This document shows, piece by piece, positions 17,194 to 24,250 of a stretch of 63,598 nucleotides of DNA (positions are counted from its first letter, which is position 1; every line of letters starts with the position of its first letter). The notes below the pieces were generated by a model. The model ran no database searches and was not told the origin of the DNA. It was given only the letters and a program-made list of their open reading frames with translations. The stretch is from the NCBI RefSeq assembly GCF_046035435.1, contig NZ_JBFNFH010000009.1; one strand, 5' to 3'. This DNA is from Helcococcus bovis. Lineage in GTDB: Bacteria; Bacillota; Clostridia; Tissierellales; Peptoniphilaceae. The translations under genes were made by a program, and so were the position numbers.

Positions 17194-19116
17194 ATGCAGA
17201 AATTAACGGGAAAAATAAGTATAAATAAAAAGGGATTTGGTTTTTTTATACCAGAAGATGAAAATATTTCAGATATTTTTATACCTAAAAAATACTTAAA
17301 CAGAGCATTAAATAACGATAGAGTTAGTATTAAAATAGTAAAAGAAGCGATAGATGGGCAGAGATGTGAAGGCAAAGTTATTGAAATTTTAGAGAGAAGT
17401 AAGGAAATTTTAGTTGGAGATTTCCAAAAAGTAAAAAGTTTTGGTTTTGTTGTTTTAGATGGAAATAAATCCGATTATGATATTTATATACCTAAAAAAT
17501 ATGTGAATGGTGCAAAAAATAATGACAAAGTCGTAGTTGAGATAATGTTTTTTGATAAAAAAGACAAAAATCCTACAGGTCGTGTAGTAGAGATTTTAGG
17601 AAATACTAATGATACAGGTATACAAGTATTAGCGATAGCTAAAAAGTATGAATTACCTGATGAATTTTCCTATGAAACTTTAGAATATGCAAATTCTTTA
17701 CCATTAAATCCAGATAAGGAAGACTACAAAAATAGAGAAGATTTTAGAAAACTGTTTACAGTAACAATTGATGGAAAAACAGCAAAAGATTTTGATGATG
17801 CAATTTCAATTGAAAAAGAAGGAAATGACTATATTCTATATGTACACATTGCTGATGTAGCAAATTATGTAACTGAAAATAGTGCGATGAATGAGGATGC
17901 ATATGAAAGGGGGAACTCAGTATATCTTTTAGATAGAGTTATCCCAATGCTTCCAAAAGCATTATCAAATAATTTATGTTCATTAAATCCTAATGTTGAT
18001 AGACTTGCTGTAACAGTTAAAATGAGATTAGATGTAAATGGTAAGTTAAAAAACTATGATTTCTATGAATCGGTTATAAAAAGTGATTATAGATTAATTT
18101 ATGAAGAAGTTTCAGACTTATTAGAAGAAAAAAATAATATATATAATGATGAAAATCTTGAAAGTCATTTATTTTTGATGGCAGAACTTCATAAAATTTT
18201 AGAAGATAAAAGAATTGTAAATGGAGTTTTAGACTTTGACTTTAAGGAATCTTTTATTGAGCTTGATAAAAATGGTAAACCTATTGACATAAGAGAAAAT
18301 GAAAGAAGAGTTGCAAATAAACTGATAGAATCATTTATGGTTCTAACAAATGAGGTTGTCGGAGAACATTTTGCAAATATTGAAGTACCATTTTTATACA
18401 GAGTTCATGAAGAGCCTGATGAGGAAAAAGTACTTGAGTTTAGATCTTTAATAGCAAAATTTGGATTGCAGATAAAAGGTGAAAATCTATATCCTAAAGA
18501 TTTTCAAAAAATATTAAAAGAAGTTGAAGATACAAATTTAAGCTTTTTAATTAGTAATATTATGCTAAGAACTATGAAAAAGGCAATTTATCAAAGAGAG
18601 CCAGATATACATTTTGGACTTGCTACAAAAAATTATTCACATTTTACATCTCCAATTAGAAGATATAGTGATTTAGTCGTTCACAGAATATTAAAAGGAA
18701 GTTTACATAATAACTATAAGCATCCAAAACGTTCTTACTTAAAGAGACTAGATAAAATAGCTGAGCATATATCAGAAACTGAGAGAAAAGCACAAGAAGC
18801 CGAAAGGGATGTAGATGCACTTAAAAAAGCTGAATATATGGAGCAGAGAATTGGTAAAGTTTATGATGGTATAATCAGTTCTGTTACATCATTTGGTATA
18901 TTTGTAGAGTTACCAAATACAGTAGAAGGGCTAATACATTTTAGAAATTTAAATGATGATTATTATGAATTTGATCGTGAAAATTATAAAATAGTAGGGG
19001 AACATACTGGAAAAATATATGAATTAGGACAAAAAGTTAGAGTAAAAGTAAGTAGTGTTAATGTAGATTTGAGAGAAATTGATTTTAAGTTAGTGAAGGA
19101 AGAAGATGAGCATTAA
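17194..19116 (+). CDS. rnr: ribonuclease R
   Basis: 640-residue 3'-5' exoribonuclease: two N-terminal cold-shock-like domains (GFGFFIPEDE; SFGFVVLDG), the RNB catalytic domain with its aspartate cluster (DGKTAKDFDDAISIE) and a C-terminal S1 domain (GIISSVTSFGIFVELPNTVEG). It is shorter than E. coli RNase R (813) because it lacks the long basic tail. It degrades structured RNA and, with tmRNA-SmpB, non-stop mRNA; smpB follows with an 11-bp overlap. Confidence 0.94.
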   Translation: MQKLTGKISINKKGFGFFIPEDENISDIFIPKKYLNRALNNDRVSIKIVKEAIDGQRCEGKVIEILERSKEILVGDFQKVKSFGFVVLDGNKSDYDIYIPKKYVNGAKNNDKVVVEIMFFDKKDKNPTGRVVEILGNTNDTGIQVLAIAKKYELPDEFSYETLEYANSLPLNPDKEDYKNREDFRKLFTVTIDGKTAKDFDDAISIEKEGNDYILYVHIADVANYVTENSAMNEDAYERGNSVYLLDRVIPMLPKALSNNLCSLNPNVDRLAVTVKMRLDVNGKLKNYDFYESVIKSDYRLIYEEVSDLLEEKNNIYNDENLESHLFLMAELHKILEDKRIVNGVLDFDFKESFIELDKNGKPIDIRENERRVANKLIESFMVLTNEVVGEHFANIEVPFLYRVHEEPDEEKVLEFRSLIAKFGLQIKGENLYPKDFQKILKEVEDTNLSFLISNIMLRTMKKAIYQREPDIHFGLATKNYSHFTSPIRRYSDLVVHRILKGSLHNNYKHPKRSYLKRLDKIAEHISETERKAQEAERDVDALKKAEYMEQRIGKVYDGIISSVTSFGIFVELPNTVEGLIHFRNLNDDYYEFDRENYKIVGEHTGKIYELGQKVRVKVSSVNVDLREIDFKLVKEEDEH

Positions 19117-19561
19117 AACATTAGCTAGGAATAAAAAAGCAAAACATGATTTTCATCTAGAGGACTATTTTGAAGCAGGAATAGTTTTGGAAGGAAATGA
19201 AGTTAAAAGCATAAAGGCTGGACAAGTATCAATTAAAGAGTCATTTTGTCAAATAAAGAATAATGAAGTTTACATAGTGGGAATGCATGTAACTCCGTAT
19301 TCTTATGGAAATAATTTTAGTAAGCAAGATCCACTTAGAACAAGAAAATTATTACTAAATAAAAAAGAAATAAGAAAAATATTGAGTAAAGTTAGTGAAA
19401 AAGGATATGCATTCTTACCTTTAGAAGTAAAAGATAAAGATGGACTTGTAAAGATTGATATTGCTATTGGTAAAGGTAAAAAACTTTATGATAAGAGAAA
19501 TGATTTAAAAGAAAAAGATGATAAAAGACGTATTGAACGTACATTAAAAGATATGTATTAA
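19106..19561 (+). CDS. smpB: SsrA-binding protein SmpB
   Basis: 151 residues, typical length. Conserved features are FEAGIVLEGNEVKSIKAGQVSIKESF and the basic C-terminal tail KLYDKRNDLKEKDDKR. It delivers tmRNA to stalled ribosomes. It overlaps rnr (ATGAGCATTAA). No tmRNA gene is visible downstream, so ssrA must be elsewhere. Confidence 0.96.
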   Translation: MSIKTLARNKKAKHDFHLEDYFEAGIVLEGNEVKSIKAGQVSIKESFCQIKNNEVYIVGMHVTPYSYGNNFSKQDPLRTRKLLLNKKEIRKILSKVSEKGYAFLPLEVKDKDGLVKIDIAIGKGKKLYDKRNDLKEKDDKRRIERTLKDMY

Positions 19562-19571
19562 TGGGGGAATC

Positions 19572-20180
19572 ATGTACATAGAAGAGTATTTGGAAAATAT
19601 TATAGAGGTAAATCATAAAGCTGGGGGAGGATCTGTAGCTGCGTTTAATGGTGCACTAGCAGCATCATTGATGATTAAAGCATATAATATGGCAAAAAAA
19701 TCTAATCCAGAAGTTGAACAAAGATTAGGATTTGAATATTATCAAAATTTACAAAATTTAAAAAATGATTTTACGAGATTAGTTACAGAAGATGGAGAAA
19801 TATTTGGAAAGGTTTTAGAAGCTTATAAATTGCCTAAAGAAACTCGTGAAGATAGACATTATAGAAGAGAAAAGATTCAAGAAACATTAAAAGGTGCCAT
19901 AGATTCGCCTTTTGAAATCATAATAAAGGCATTAAAGCTATTTGAAAATATATTTGTTTTTGTTGAATTCTCAAATCCTGTAATAAATTCGGAAATAGCT
20001 GTTGCAAAAAATCAACTAATTGCATCTATAGAATCTGCGATGGTTAACATGAAAGTTAATATAAAGGCTATAGATGATAAAGAATATAAGATAAAAAAAC
20101 AAAATAGTATATTAAAGATATATCAAAATTTAGAATATAATAAAAAGAAGTTACAAAACTTTTTAGAAAGAAATTTGTAA
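19572..20180 (+). CDS. cyclodeaminase/cyclohydrolase family protein (FTCD_C fold)
   Basis: 202 residues, almost all helical, with the family's glycine-rich start AGGGSVAAFNGALAASL. Relatives are formiminotetrahydrofolate cyclodeaminase and FchA-type methenyl-THF cyclohydrolase. The exact reaction cannot be read from sequence. It is the last gene of the rnr-smpB unit (10-bp gap, GGGGGA ribosome site). Confidence 0.8.
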   Translation: MYIEEYLENIIEVNHKAGGGSVAAFNGALAASLMIKAYNMAKKSNPEVEQRLGFEYYQNLQNLKNDFTRLVTEDGEIFGKVLEAYKLPKETREDRHYRREKIQETLKGAIDSPFEIIIKALKLFENIFVFVEFSNPVINSEIAVAKNQLIASIESAMVNMKVNIKAIDDKEYKIKKQNSILKIYQNLEYNKKKLQNFLERNL

Positions 20181-20204
20181 AAAATTTAAGGAATTTTTAA
20201 TATA

Positions 20205-20226
20205 TTTAATAAACCTGTTTATTAAA
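20205..20226. promoter_or_regulatory. 22-bp near-perfect palindrome, possible operator
   Basis: TTTAATAAAC-CT-GTTTATTAAA: both 10-bp arms are exact complements. It sits 25 bp after the cyclodeaminase stop and far upstream of the SDR-kdgT operon. No T tract follows directly, so a protein-binding site is as likely as a terminator. Confidence 0.45.
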
Positions 20227-20348
20227 TTGATAATATTAAATTTGTTAATAAAATTACACAATTTCTATACAATTGAAAATACTGTAAAATGCAACATCAT
20301 ACCGCTTGCAGTGGAAAAATATGAGTAAATTAAATAGTATTTAATTTT

Positions 20349-20379
20349 AGAGTAGGACTTTAGTCTTACTCTTTTTTTA
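20349..20379 (+). terminator. Rho-independent terminator
   Basis: AGAGTAGGACT (20349-20359) pairs with AGTCTTACTCT (20362-20372), one G-U pair, then seven T residues. It ends either the rnr-smpB-cyclodeaminase unit or a short RNA started about 20275. Confidence 0.88.
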
Positions 20380-20484
20380 TTAAAATATTTTATAAAATTT
20401 TTTTAATATTTTTTATAACTTGCTTATGTACTTATATTCTTACTATTTTTTGGTTAGTAATATGCATTTTAATTACAAAAGATT

Positions 20485-20523
20485 TAACAAAGCTTTGTTA
20501 TAGGAGTATGATAAAAATATAAT
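20485..20523 (+). promoter_or_regulatory. promoter of the SDR-kdgT operon overlapped by a 16-bp palindromic operator
   Basis: A -35 box TTGTTA (20495-20500), 17-bp spacer and -10 TATAAT (20518-20523). The perfect palindrome TAACAAAGCTTTGTTA (20485-20500) covers the -35 box, the geometry of a repressor site that blocks RNA polymerase. A regulator responding to a sugar acid is a reasonable inference from the genes controlled. Confidence 0.7.
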
Positions 20524-20551
20524 AAATTTATTTAAATTCAAGGAGGGTATT

Positions 20552-21298
20552 ATGGAATTTAAAAATAAAAAAGTTATTGTAACAGGTGGGGCTCAAGGCA
20601 TAGGTAAAGAAGTCGTTAGAGGTATTGTTGATGGTGGTGGATTTGCTATAATTGCTGACATTAATAAAGAGAGAGCAATGCAAACTGTCGAAGAGTTTTC
20701 ACCAAATGCAGAATTTGAGTACATAGATTTAGGAGATAAGGATAGCATTGTAAGTTCTATGAATAATATAATTGAAAGAAATGGAAAGATAGATGCCTTG
20801 GTAAATTGCGGTGGTGTTATAAGTGCTGTACAATTCAAAGATTTAACATTTGAAGAATGGGAAAGAACTATTAGAATTAATTTAACAGGATGTTTTAATA
20901 CAATTTCCTCAATTTACAATCACTTTATTGAAAATGGTGGTGGTAGAATTGTTAATGTATCATCTGTCGCTGGTAAAATAGGTGGGGGATTATTAGGTAC
21001 TGCTGCTTATGCATCTTCTAAAGCGGGATTAAATGGTCTTACAAAAGCTGTTGCTAAGGAAGGTGGTAAATATGGTATTTCATGTAATGCTGTATGTCCA
21101 TCATTTACAAATACAGAGATGACAAAGCAATTATCGGAAGATAAAGAAAAAAGTGATAAGGTTATAAGTATGATTCCACTAGGAAGAAGAGCAGAGCCAA
21201 GTGAAATAGCTCAAATGATTTTATTCTTTGCAAGTGATTTAGCAAGTTTTGTAAATGGTGAAATCGGCGACTGTGACGGTGGTATTGTTTTAGATTAG
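20552..21298 (+). CDS. SDR family oxidoreductase, probably sugar-acid dehydrogenase
   Basis: 248 residues with the NAD(P) motif TGGAQGIG (11-18), VSSVAGK with the catalytic serine, and Y153-xxx-K157 (AAYASSKAG). The N-A-G motif is changed to NCGG. It resembles 3-oxoacyl-ACP reductase-like SDRs, which include gluconate 5-dehydrogenase and KduD. Because the next gene, 13 bp on, is a 2-keto-3-deoxygluconate permease, a KduD-like role on sugar acids is likely but unproven. AAGGAGGG ribosome site. Confidence 0.82.
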   Translation: MEFKNKKVIVTGGAQGIGKEVVRGIVDGGGFAIIADINKERAMQTVEEFSPNAEFEYIDLGDKDSIVSSMNNIIERNGKIDALVNCGGVISAVQFKDLTFEEWERTIRINLTGCFNTISSIYNHFIENGGGRIVNVSSVAGKIGGGLLGTAAYASSKAGLNGLTKAVAKEGGKYGISCNAVCPSFTNTEMTKQLSEDKEKSDKVISMIPLGRRAEPSEIAQMILFFASDLASFVNGEIGDCDGGIVLD

Positions 21299-21311
21299 TT
21301 TGGAGATTATC

Positions 21312-22256
21312 ATGAAATTAAAGAAAATTAAAATACCGGGAGATACTATTATCATCCCTATGTTTATTGGTTTGATGATTAATACATTCATACCATCAGT
21401 TTTACAAATTGGGGGATTTACAACTGCTATAGCTAAGGGGACTGGTCCACTAGTTGGTGCATTTCTATTTTTCATAGGTGGTACAATTTCATTAAAAAAC
21501 ACTCCTAAGGCGATAGGTAGAGGTGCTACTATTATAATCACTAAAATAGCATTTTCTGTAGCTTTTGGTTTGTTTGTAACTAAGGTGTTTAATAATAATT
21601 TTTTAGGTTTGAGTGCTTTGTCAATTATTGGAGCAATATCAGTTGCAAATAATGCAATGTACTCTGGAATAGTCGATGTTTATGGAAATGAAATTGATGC
21701 TGGGGCTGTAGGTATCACAACTTTAAGTGTTGGACCAATGGTTACAATGGCAGCTTTGAGTTCTGCTGGACTTGCAAATATTTCTATATTGAGTTTAGTG
21801 GGGACAGTATTTCCACTAATATTGGGTATTGCATTGTCTAATATATTTCCATATATGAAGAAAGTTTTATCAAACGGGGTAACTGCGATAATCATTATAG
21901 TTGGGTTTGCGCTTGGATGTAATATTAGTTTACTTCAACTTGTTCAAGGTGGTTTACCTGGCATTTTACTTGGGGTAATAACAAGTGTTGTGGGGGCAAT
22001 TCTTTGTGTAAGTACTGATAGACTTACTGGTGGATCGGGCGTTGCTGGTGCGGCGATTTCAAGTACTGCTGCAAGTGCAATAGCAACGCCGGCTGCTTTG
22101 AGTGCTGTAGATGCTACATTTAAGGCAATTGAAGGGACTGCAACTACACAAATAGCTGCATCAGTAATTGTAACTGCTATATTGACACCAATTCTTACTG
22201 GTATTGCATTTAAGATGGCTGAAAAAAGAGGAGTAAATCCTAAAGTGGTTGCTTAG
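21312..22256 (+). CDS. kdgT: 2-keto-3-deoxygluconate permease
   Basis: 314-residue membrane transporter with about ten hydrophobic segments and family blocks GAFLFFIGGTISLK and AISVANNAMYSG. KdgT-family proteins import 2-keto-3-deoxygluconate with protons. Start ATG 21312 is preferred over an in-frame TTG at 21300 because GGAG lies at 21302-21305. Downstream KDG kinase and aldolase are not present in this window. Confidence 0.88.
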   Translation: MKLKKIKIPGDTIIIPMFIGLMINTFIPSVLQIGGFTTAIAKGTGPLVGAFLFFIGGTISLKNTPKAIGRGATIIITKIAFSVAFGLFVTKVFNNNFLGLSALSIIGAISVANNAMYSGIVDVYGNEIDAGAVGITTLSVGPMVTMAALSSAGLANISILSLVGTVFPLILGIALSNIFPYMKKVLSNGVTAIIIIVGFALGCNISLLQLVQGGLPGILLGVITSVVGAILCVSTDRLTGGSGVAGAAISSTAASAIATPAALSAVDATFKAIEGTATTQIAASVIVTAILTPILTGIAFKMAEKRGVNPKVVA

Positions 22257-22264
22257 ATATTAGG

Positions 22265-22308
22265 CTGATTTTCAAAAATTACATTTTTGAAGGTCAGTTT
22301 ATTTTTTT
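22265..22308 (+). terminator. terminator of the SDR-kdgT operon
   Basis: CTGATTTTCAAAAAT (22265-22279) pairs with ATTTTTGAAGGTCAG (22283-22297), two G-U pairs, followed by TTTATTTTTTT. It overlaps the 3' end of the convergent gene. Confidence 0.85.
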
Positions 22309-23087
22309 AGAAATTTTGAAATTAGATAGTCTACATATTTCATATTTAGTGGTCTATCAAGTGTTTCGTAGCTTATGATTAAATTTTCATTTACCACAAT
22401 ATTATATGAACTAAATAGTTGTAATCTGTCTATTGAATTATTTAAATAATCTGTGTTATCGAGCATTCCTAAGTGTTCCCAATATATTTCTTCATCTGTT
22501 TCAGGATTGTAAAAAGTAAAATCAGGATGTAAAATATTGCTTCCAATTTTTAATGGGCATTCATATTTATATGGAATTTCCAAATAATTAAATTTATCTG
22601 CTAATATCTTTTCTGATTTAGATCTTACTTGCTCTCCTTTATTTGTAGTAAATCCAGATGCATAAATGTCTTTATGGATATATGGTGTGTTAATCCATAT
22701 ATCTAATTTTTGTTGTTTTGTTGGTTCAATTGGTGTTACTAGATTTTTTCTTTCTAGAGATAAGTTTTCATAAACTGTATCTATATCTATAATATTTGAA
22801 TCTAATTTTTTTATTAAAGAGATATTTTTCATTATAACTGACTTTAGTTTAATAAAATATGATTTTTGTGCTAATTGTTTTATTAGTTTTATATTTTTAT
22901 AATTTAGATATTTTCTTATATTTTTACCTTTAGTTTCATCATTAATATTTTGATAATAACTTATATTTCCGTTTTTATTTTGGATTATTAAATTTCCTTC
23001 TGGTTTTGATAGATTCATCTTTTCTAAAAAGTGTAAAAGTTTTGTGTGTTTTTCTAATTGATATTTAAAATCAAAATTATCTTTCAT
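22299..23087 (-). CDS. orphan protein with a PD-(D/E)XK-like nuclease fold
   Basis: 262 residues. The N-terminal half is helical and basic (ISYYQ..., KLIKQLAQKSYF...) and ends with NLVTPIEPT. The C-terminal half matches a restriction-endonuclease-like core: R155-SKSE159 helix, IPYKYECPL, HPD189F, then IYWE204HLGM. E159, D189 and E204 are candidate metal ligands; the usual lysine is replaced by His205. I recognise this as a family common in Firmicutes without an assigned function. Good AAGGAG ribosome site. It is monocistronic and divergent from the inverted-repeat array upstream. Nuclease activity is inferred from motifs only. Confidence 0.65.
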   Translation of the reverse strand: MKDNFDFKYQLEKHTKLLHFLEKMNLSKPEGNLIIQNKNGNISYYQNINDETKGKNIRKYLNYKNIKLIKQLAQKSYFIKLKSVIMKNISLIKKLDSNIIDIDTVYENLSLERKNLVTPIEPTKQQKLDIWINTPYIHKDIYASGFTTNKGEQVRSKSEKILADKFNYLEIPYKYECPLKIGSNILHPDFTFYNPETDEEIYWEHLGMLDNTDYLNNSIDRLQLFSSYNIVVNENLIISYETLDRPLNMKYVDYLISKFLKK

Positions 23088-23115
23088 AAAATTCTCCTTA
23101 TTGTGTTATTTAATA

Positions 23116-23144
23116 ATTATCTCAAAAAATATATCAATTGTTAA
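23116..23144 (-). promoter_or_regulatory. promoter of the nuclease-fold gene
   Basis: On the minus strand: -35 TTAACA (23144-23139), 17-bp spacer, -10 GATAAT (23121-23116), about 30 bp before the ATG. The inverted-repeat array begins about 80 bp further upstream. Confidence 0.5.
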
Positions 23145-23226
23145 TGTCATTATTGTTAACAAAATTTAATAATTTTATATGTTAAAAGAATTTCTGAAGG
23201 CATAAATTAAGGGGTTTGGATTTTTA

Positions 23227-23581
23227 TCATACATAAAAAAGATTTAATAGCATTAAGTATGATAGTTTTTTTGATTTTTGTTAAAAATATCATACTTAAC
23301 ATTAGAGTTAATAAAATAGGTATGATTTAAAAATCAGTGTGCATGCAAAATCTTCATACTTAGATATAATATGGAGAAAATATGTATGAAGAAAAGTTAA
23401 ATTATGGTTAGCAATATTCATACTTATTTAGATAATCTGTTTGGTATGTATGAGATAATGGAGGTAATGATATAAAATCACTCATACTTAAATTATAGAC
23501 ATGATAATAAAGTATGATAAAAATATAAAATCAATGAAATTACCATCATACTTAAATTAAAAATCTAAAGTAAAAGTATGA
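23227..23581. repeat. array of twelve alternating 6-bp inverted half-sites with strict 30/34-bp spacing
   Basis: TCATAC occurs at 23227, 23290, 23354, 23418, 23482 and 23546. Its reverse complement GTATGA occurs at 23257, 23320, 23384, 23448, 23512 and 23576. Start-to-start distances are 30, 33, 30, 34, 30, 34, 30, 34, 30, 34, 30. The half-site usually extends to TCATACTTA, and often AAGTATGA. The 24-bp and 27-28-bp stretches between half-sites are all different. In RNA, GTATGA(28)TCATAC would make five hairpins with 6-12 bp stems and large variable loops. There are no long identical repeats as in CRISPR and no cas genes. Function unknown; it lies between the nuclease-fold gene and lemA. Confidence 0.92.
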
Positions 23582-23668
23582 AAATCTGCTGGTTAAATAA
23601 CAAAAATGAAATAAAAATTTTTTAACAAATAGGGTATAATAAAGATAGCTATATTTTAGGAGGATTAT

Positions 23669-24250
23669 ATGAAAAATATTTTAGCGTTAAATTTAGGAAG
23701 TGGGACAATAACATTTATTGTTATTGCTGTAATAGTTGTATTTTTAGTATTATTTGTAATTTCTATTTATAACAAACTTGTAGTTTTAAGAGAAAATGTA
23801 AGAAATGCAATGAGTCAAATAGCAACACAAATAGAATCAAGATGGGATGTTATTACAAATCTTATTGGTGCCACATCCAAGTATTCTGAACATGAAGCAA
23901 ATACTTTAAGAGAAGTTATTGGAATGAGAACAGGAGTTAATAGAAATTCTTCAGCTTCTGAAGTTATAAAAGATGACCAATTATTCCAACAAGCAATGGA
24001 TAGAATAAATGTAGTTGTAGAATCTTATCCAAATTTAAAAGCGGACAGTTTATACATAAATACAATGAACAATATAGACAAATACGAAAATAATGTTAGA
24101 AATGCAAGAATGATTTTTAATGATACAGTAACAAAATATAATAGAGAAATTTTAATGTTTCCGAAAAATATTTTTGCAGGTATTTTTGGATTCCATCAAG
24201 AAGAATATTTTAAGCATTCTGAATCAAAAGCAAATATGCCACAATGGTAA
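23669..24250 (+). CDS. lemA: LemA family protein
   Basis: 193 residues: one N-terminal membrane segment (about 12-30) and a helical bundle with the LemA signature YNKLVVLRENVRNAMSQI. Unlike many LemA proteins the sequence near the N-terminus is AT-rich and variable. The function of the family is unknown; it is often paired with a membrane protein with a glycine-rich tail, as here. AGGAGG site; -10-like TATAAT at 23635-23640. Confidence 0.9.
   Translation: MKNILALNLGSGTITFIVIAVIVVFLVLFVISIYNKLVVLRENVRNAMSQIATQIESRWDVITNLIGATSKYSEHEANTLREVIGMRTGVNRNSSASEVIKDDQLFQQAMDRINVVVESYPNLKADSLYINTMNNIDKYENNVRNARMIFNDTVTKYNREILMFPKNIFAGIFGFHQEEYFKHSESKANMPQW

Larger units (their letters stand above)
20181..20551. 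other. 371-bp intergenic region with operators, a promoter and a terminator
   Basis: No ORF or known RNA is recognised. It holds a 22-bp palindrome (20205-20226), an AT-rich stretch with promoter-like boxes (TTGTTA...TATACA, about 20242-20271), an unassigned segment with CCGCTTGCAGTGG (about 20300-20315), a terminator (20349-20379) and the palindrome-overlapped promoter of the next operon. The segment from about 20275 to 20379 could be a short RNA of about 100 nt. Confidence 0.5.

Noticed and set aside
20181..20551. tmRNA gene after smpB
   Set aside because: No GGGG...TCCACCA-like ends or tag-coding sequence; the region is too AT-rich.
23227..23581. CRISPR array
   Set aside because: The constant parts are only 6-9 bp, alternate in orientation, and there are no cas genes; a CRISPR repeat would be about 24-40 bp and unidirectional.
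23227..23581. TIGR (tandem interspaced guide RNA) array
   Set aside because: The idea of two spacers per unit fits, but processed units there are about 36 nt and need a Nop-domain Tas protein; I see neither here, and the period is 64 bp.
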